A program made the position numbers and the translations under genes. A DNA stretch of 32,228 bases from Tharpella sp964457755 (lineage in GTDB: Bacteria > Desulfobacterota > Anaeroferrophillalia > Anaeroferrophillales > Tharpellaceae). The first letter of the stretch is position 1, and each line of letters begins with the position of its first letter. Positions 31,585 through 32,228 of the stretch are shown piece by piece. The notes under the pieces are model-generated. The model saw only the letters and a list, made by a program, of their open reading frames with translations, searched no databases and had not been told where the DNA came from. Location: positions 1 to 32,228 of the forward strand of contig CAYWGC010000039.1 of the NCBI GenBank assembly GCA_964457755.1, written 5' to 3'.

Positions 31585-31718
31585 TATTTTTGTTAGTTTG
31601 GTTGTAAGGTTGCTCGATACAGATGCGAGGAAAGGTCAACAGAACGTCTTAAGTTTTCAGATTATAGAATGTAAAAATGGTATAATATGTTCAGCTTTTT
31701 TTGTCTCTTGTTGATGGC

Positions 31719-32228
31719 TTAGTAATATCTGTTCCAGAGGGTATAGGTCGTCGTGAGTAACACGATGCTACTATAGATGAAAGGCCAAATCGATGTAATG
31801 CGTTTCAGTAAGGGGTGTTGGTCTTGTGGTGGGTTGCGGTAAACAGTGTTGAAAATGAGTAGAAAGGTGAGGGCAAAAGGGATAAAATAACGCCCCTGAA
31901 CACCCGAAATGAAATTGCCGTCAACTGGCGTACCCACCAGATAAAAGCCCAAAAAAATTCCTGAAAATATAGTAATCCAAGTAAAGCCGAACAGTACCCT
32001 GGTAAAACTGGGGTGCGAAGTGATCGGTTTCGAAGAAATGGCTCCAGCCATCAGGCAAACTGGGTAGCTCCAGATAATCCATGCCGGCAAGCGGGTGTCA
32101 AGCCAGCCCAATTGCCCGACAAAAGTTTGGATGAAATAGAGACCGTACTGATGGAGGGTTGTAAATAAGACCTGAGGGAACAGGGTTGGGTTATGAAGCA
32201 GGTTGCTGAGTTGACGTTTCGCATCAAT
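31719..32228 (-). CDS. DUF2142 membrane protein, C-terminal part, runs off the right edge
   Basis: The frame is open to the window edge, giving 169 residues that end in NRYY and a stop at 31719-31721. LHQYGLYFIQTFVGQLGWLD is followed by several membrane helices (WIIWSYPVCLMAGAI, FGFTWITIFSGIFLGFYLV), then GVQGRYFIPFALTFLLIF and a last helix. The V-Q-G-R-Y-F-I-P segment is the signature of DUF2142, a family of large GT-C-like polytopic proteins found in cell-surface glycan loci. The N-terminal two thirds lie outside the window. It converges on the methyltransferase gene with 134 bp between them, which hold no gene. Confidence 0.78.
   Translation of the reverse strand: MDAKRQLSNLLHNPTLFPQVLFTTLHQYGLYFIQTFVGQLGWLDTRLPAWIIWSYPVCLMAGAISSKPITSHPSFTRVLFGFTWITIFSGIFLGFYLVGTPVDGNFISGVQGRYFIPFALTFLLIFNTVYRNPPQDQHPLLKRITSIWPFIYSSIVLLTTTYTLWNRYY

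Noticed and set aside
1..32228. CRISPR arrays, tRNA and rRNA genes
   Set aside because: I looked through the intergenic stretches and saw no regularly spaced repeats, tRNA T-loop patterns or rRNA-like sequence; a tRNAscan/Infernal run would settle it.

Overview
The window looks like a scaffold from a Gram-negative, probably anaerobic bacterium of the Desulfobacterota/Desulfuromonadia kind; this is inferred from gene content, not from a marker gene. Gram-negative signs are a TolC-like outer-membrane channel, a periplasmic adaptor, a BamE-like domain, a LolA-like carrier and an MCE protein. Two exact 100-N scaffold gaps (1304-1403 and 8310-8409) mean that gene adjacency across them is not certain.

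Left end (1-1303): an AT-rich patch. The minus-strand gene that runs off the left edge is the N-terminal part of a Shedu (SduA, DUF4263) anti-phage protein. Divergent from it lies a wrecked integron integrase that keeps its N-terminal domain and its true C-terminal tail but has lost most of the catalytic core. The Shedu gene occupies the position and orientation of a first gene cassette, so this may be a dead integron holding a defence gene. A perfect 10-bp inverted repeat sits between the two genes.

1404-8046: a CbbQ/NorQ-type AAA+ ATPase (5' end in the gap), its VWA partner of the CbbO/NorD type, the helicase HrpB (overlapping by 4 bp), then a secreted BamE-like protein. 8047-8723 is repeat-rich: direct repeats, two interleaved perfect inverted repeats with pseudoknot topology just before a lipoprotein start, the second gap, and a REP-like hairpin.

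8724-18076: a type II fatty-acid/polyene-like operon: ketoreductase, ketosynthase, phytoene-desaturase-like flavoprotein, second ketosynthase, acyl carrier protein and acyltransferase. After these come two housekeeping genes (nnr, tsaE), then an ApeP-like dehydratase and a LolA-like carrier. This resembles aryl-polyene clusters but has no visible chain-length factor, starter-unit gene or exporter here. The flavoprotein carries a 36-bp tandem duplication derived from a dispersed repeat that also occurs between genes.

18159-27190: an unassigned protein, then a minus-strand heavy-metal efflux operon: His-rich secreted protein, TolC-like channel, adaptor with a very long His-rich segment, HME-RND pump and an MCE-domain protein. 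The pump gene is bracketed by two non-coding elements that share the same terminal inverted repeats. A promoter-like sequence with a MerR-compatible 20-bp spacing precedes the operon.

27540-32228: a polysaccharide or glycolipid region with two GT2 glycosyltransferases, a DUF2304 protein, two methyltransferases, an EamA/SMR-like membrane protein and a partial DUF2142 membrane protein. The part from about 28700 is visibly more AT-rich than the rest and is probably acquired DNA. I saw no tRNA, rRNA or CRISPR array.
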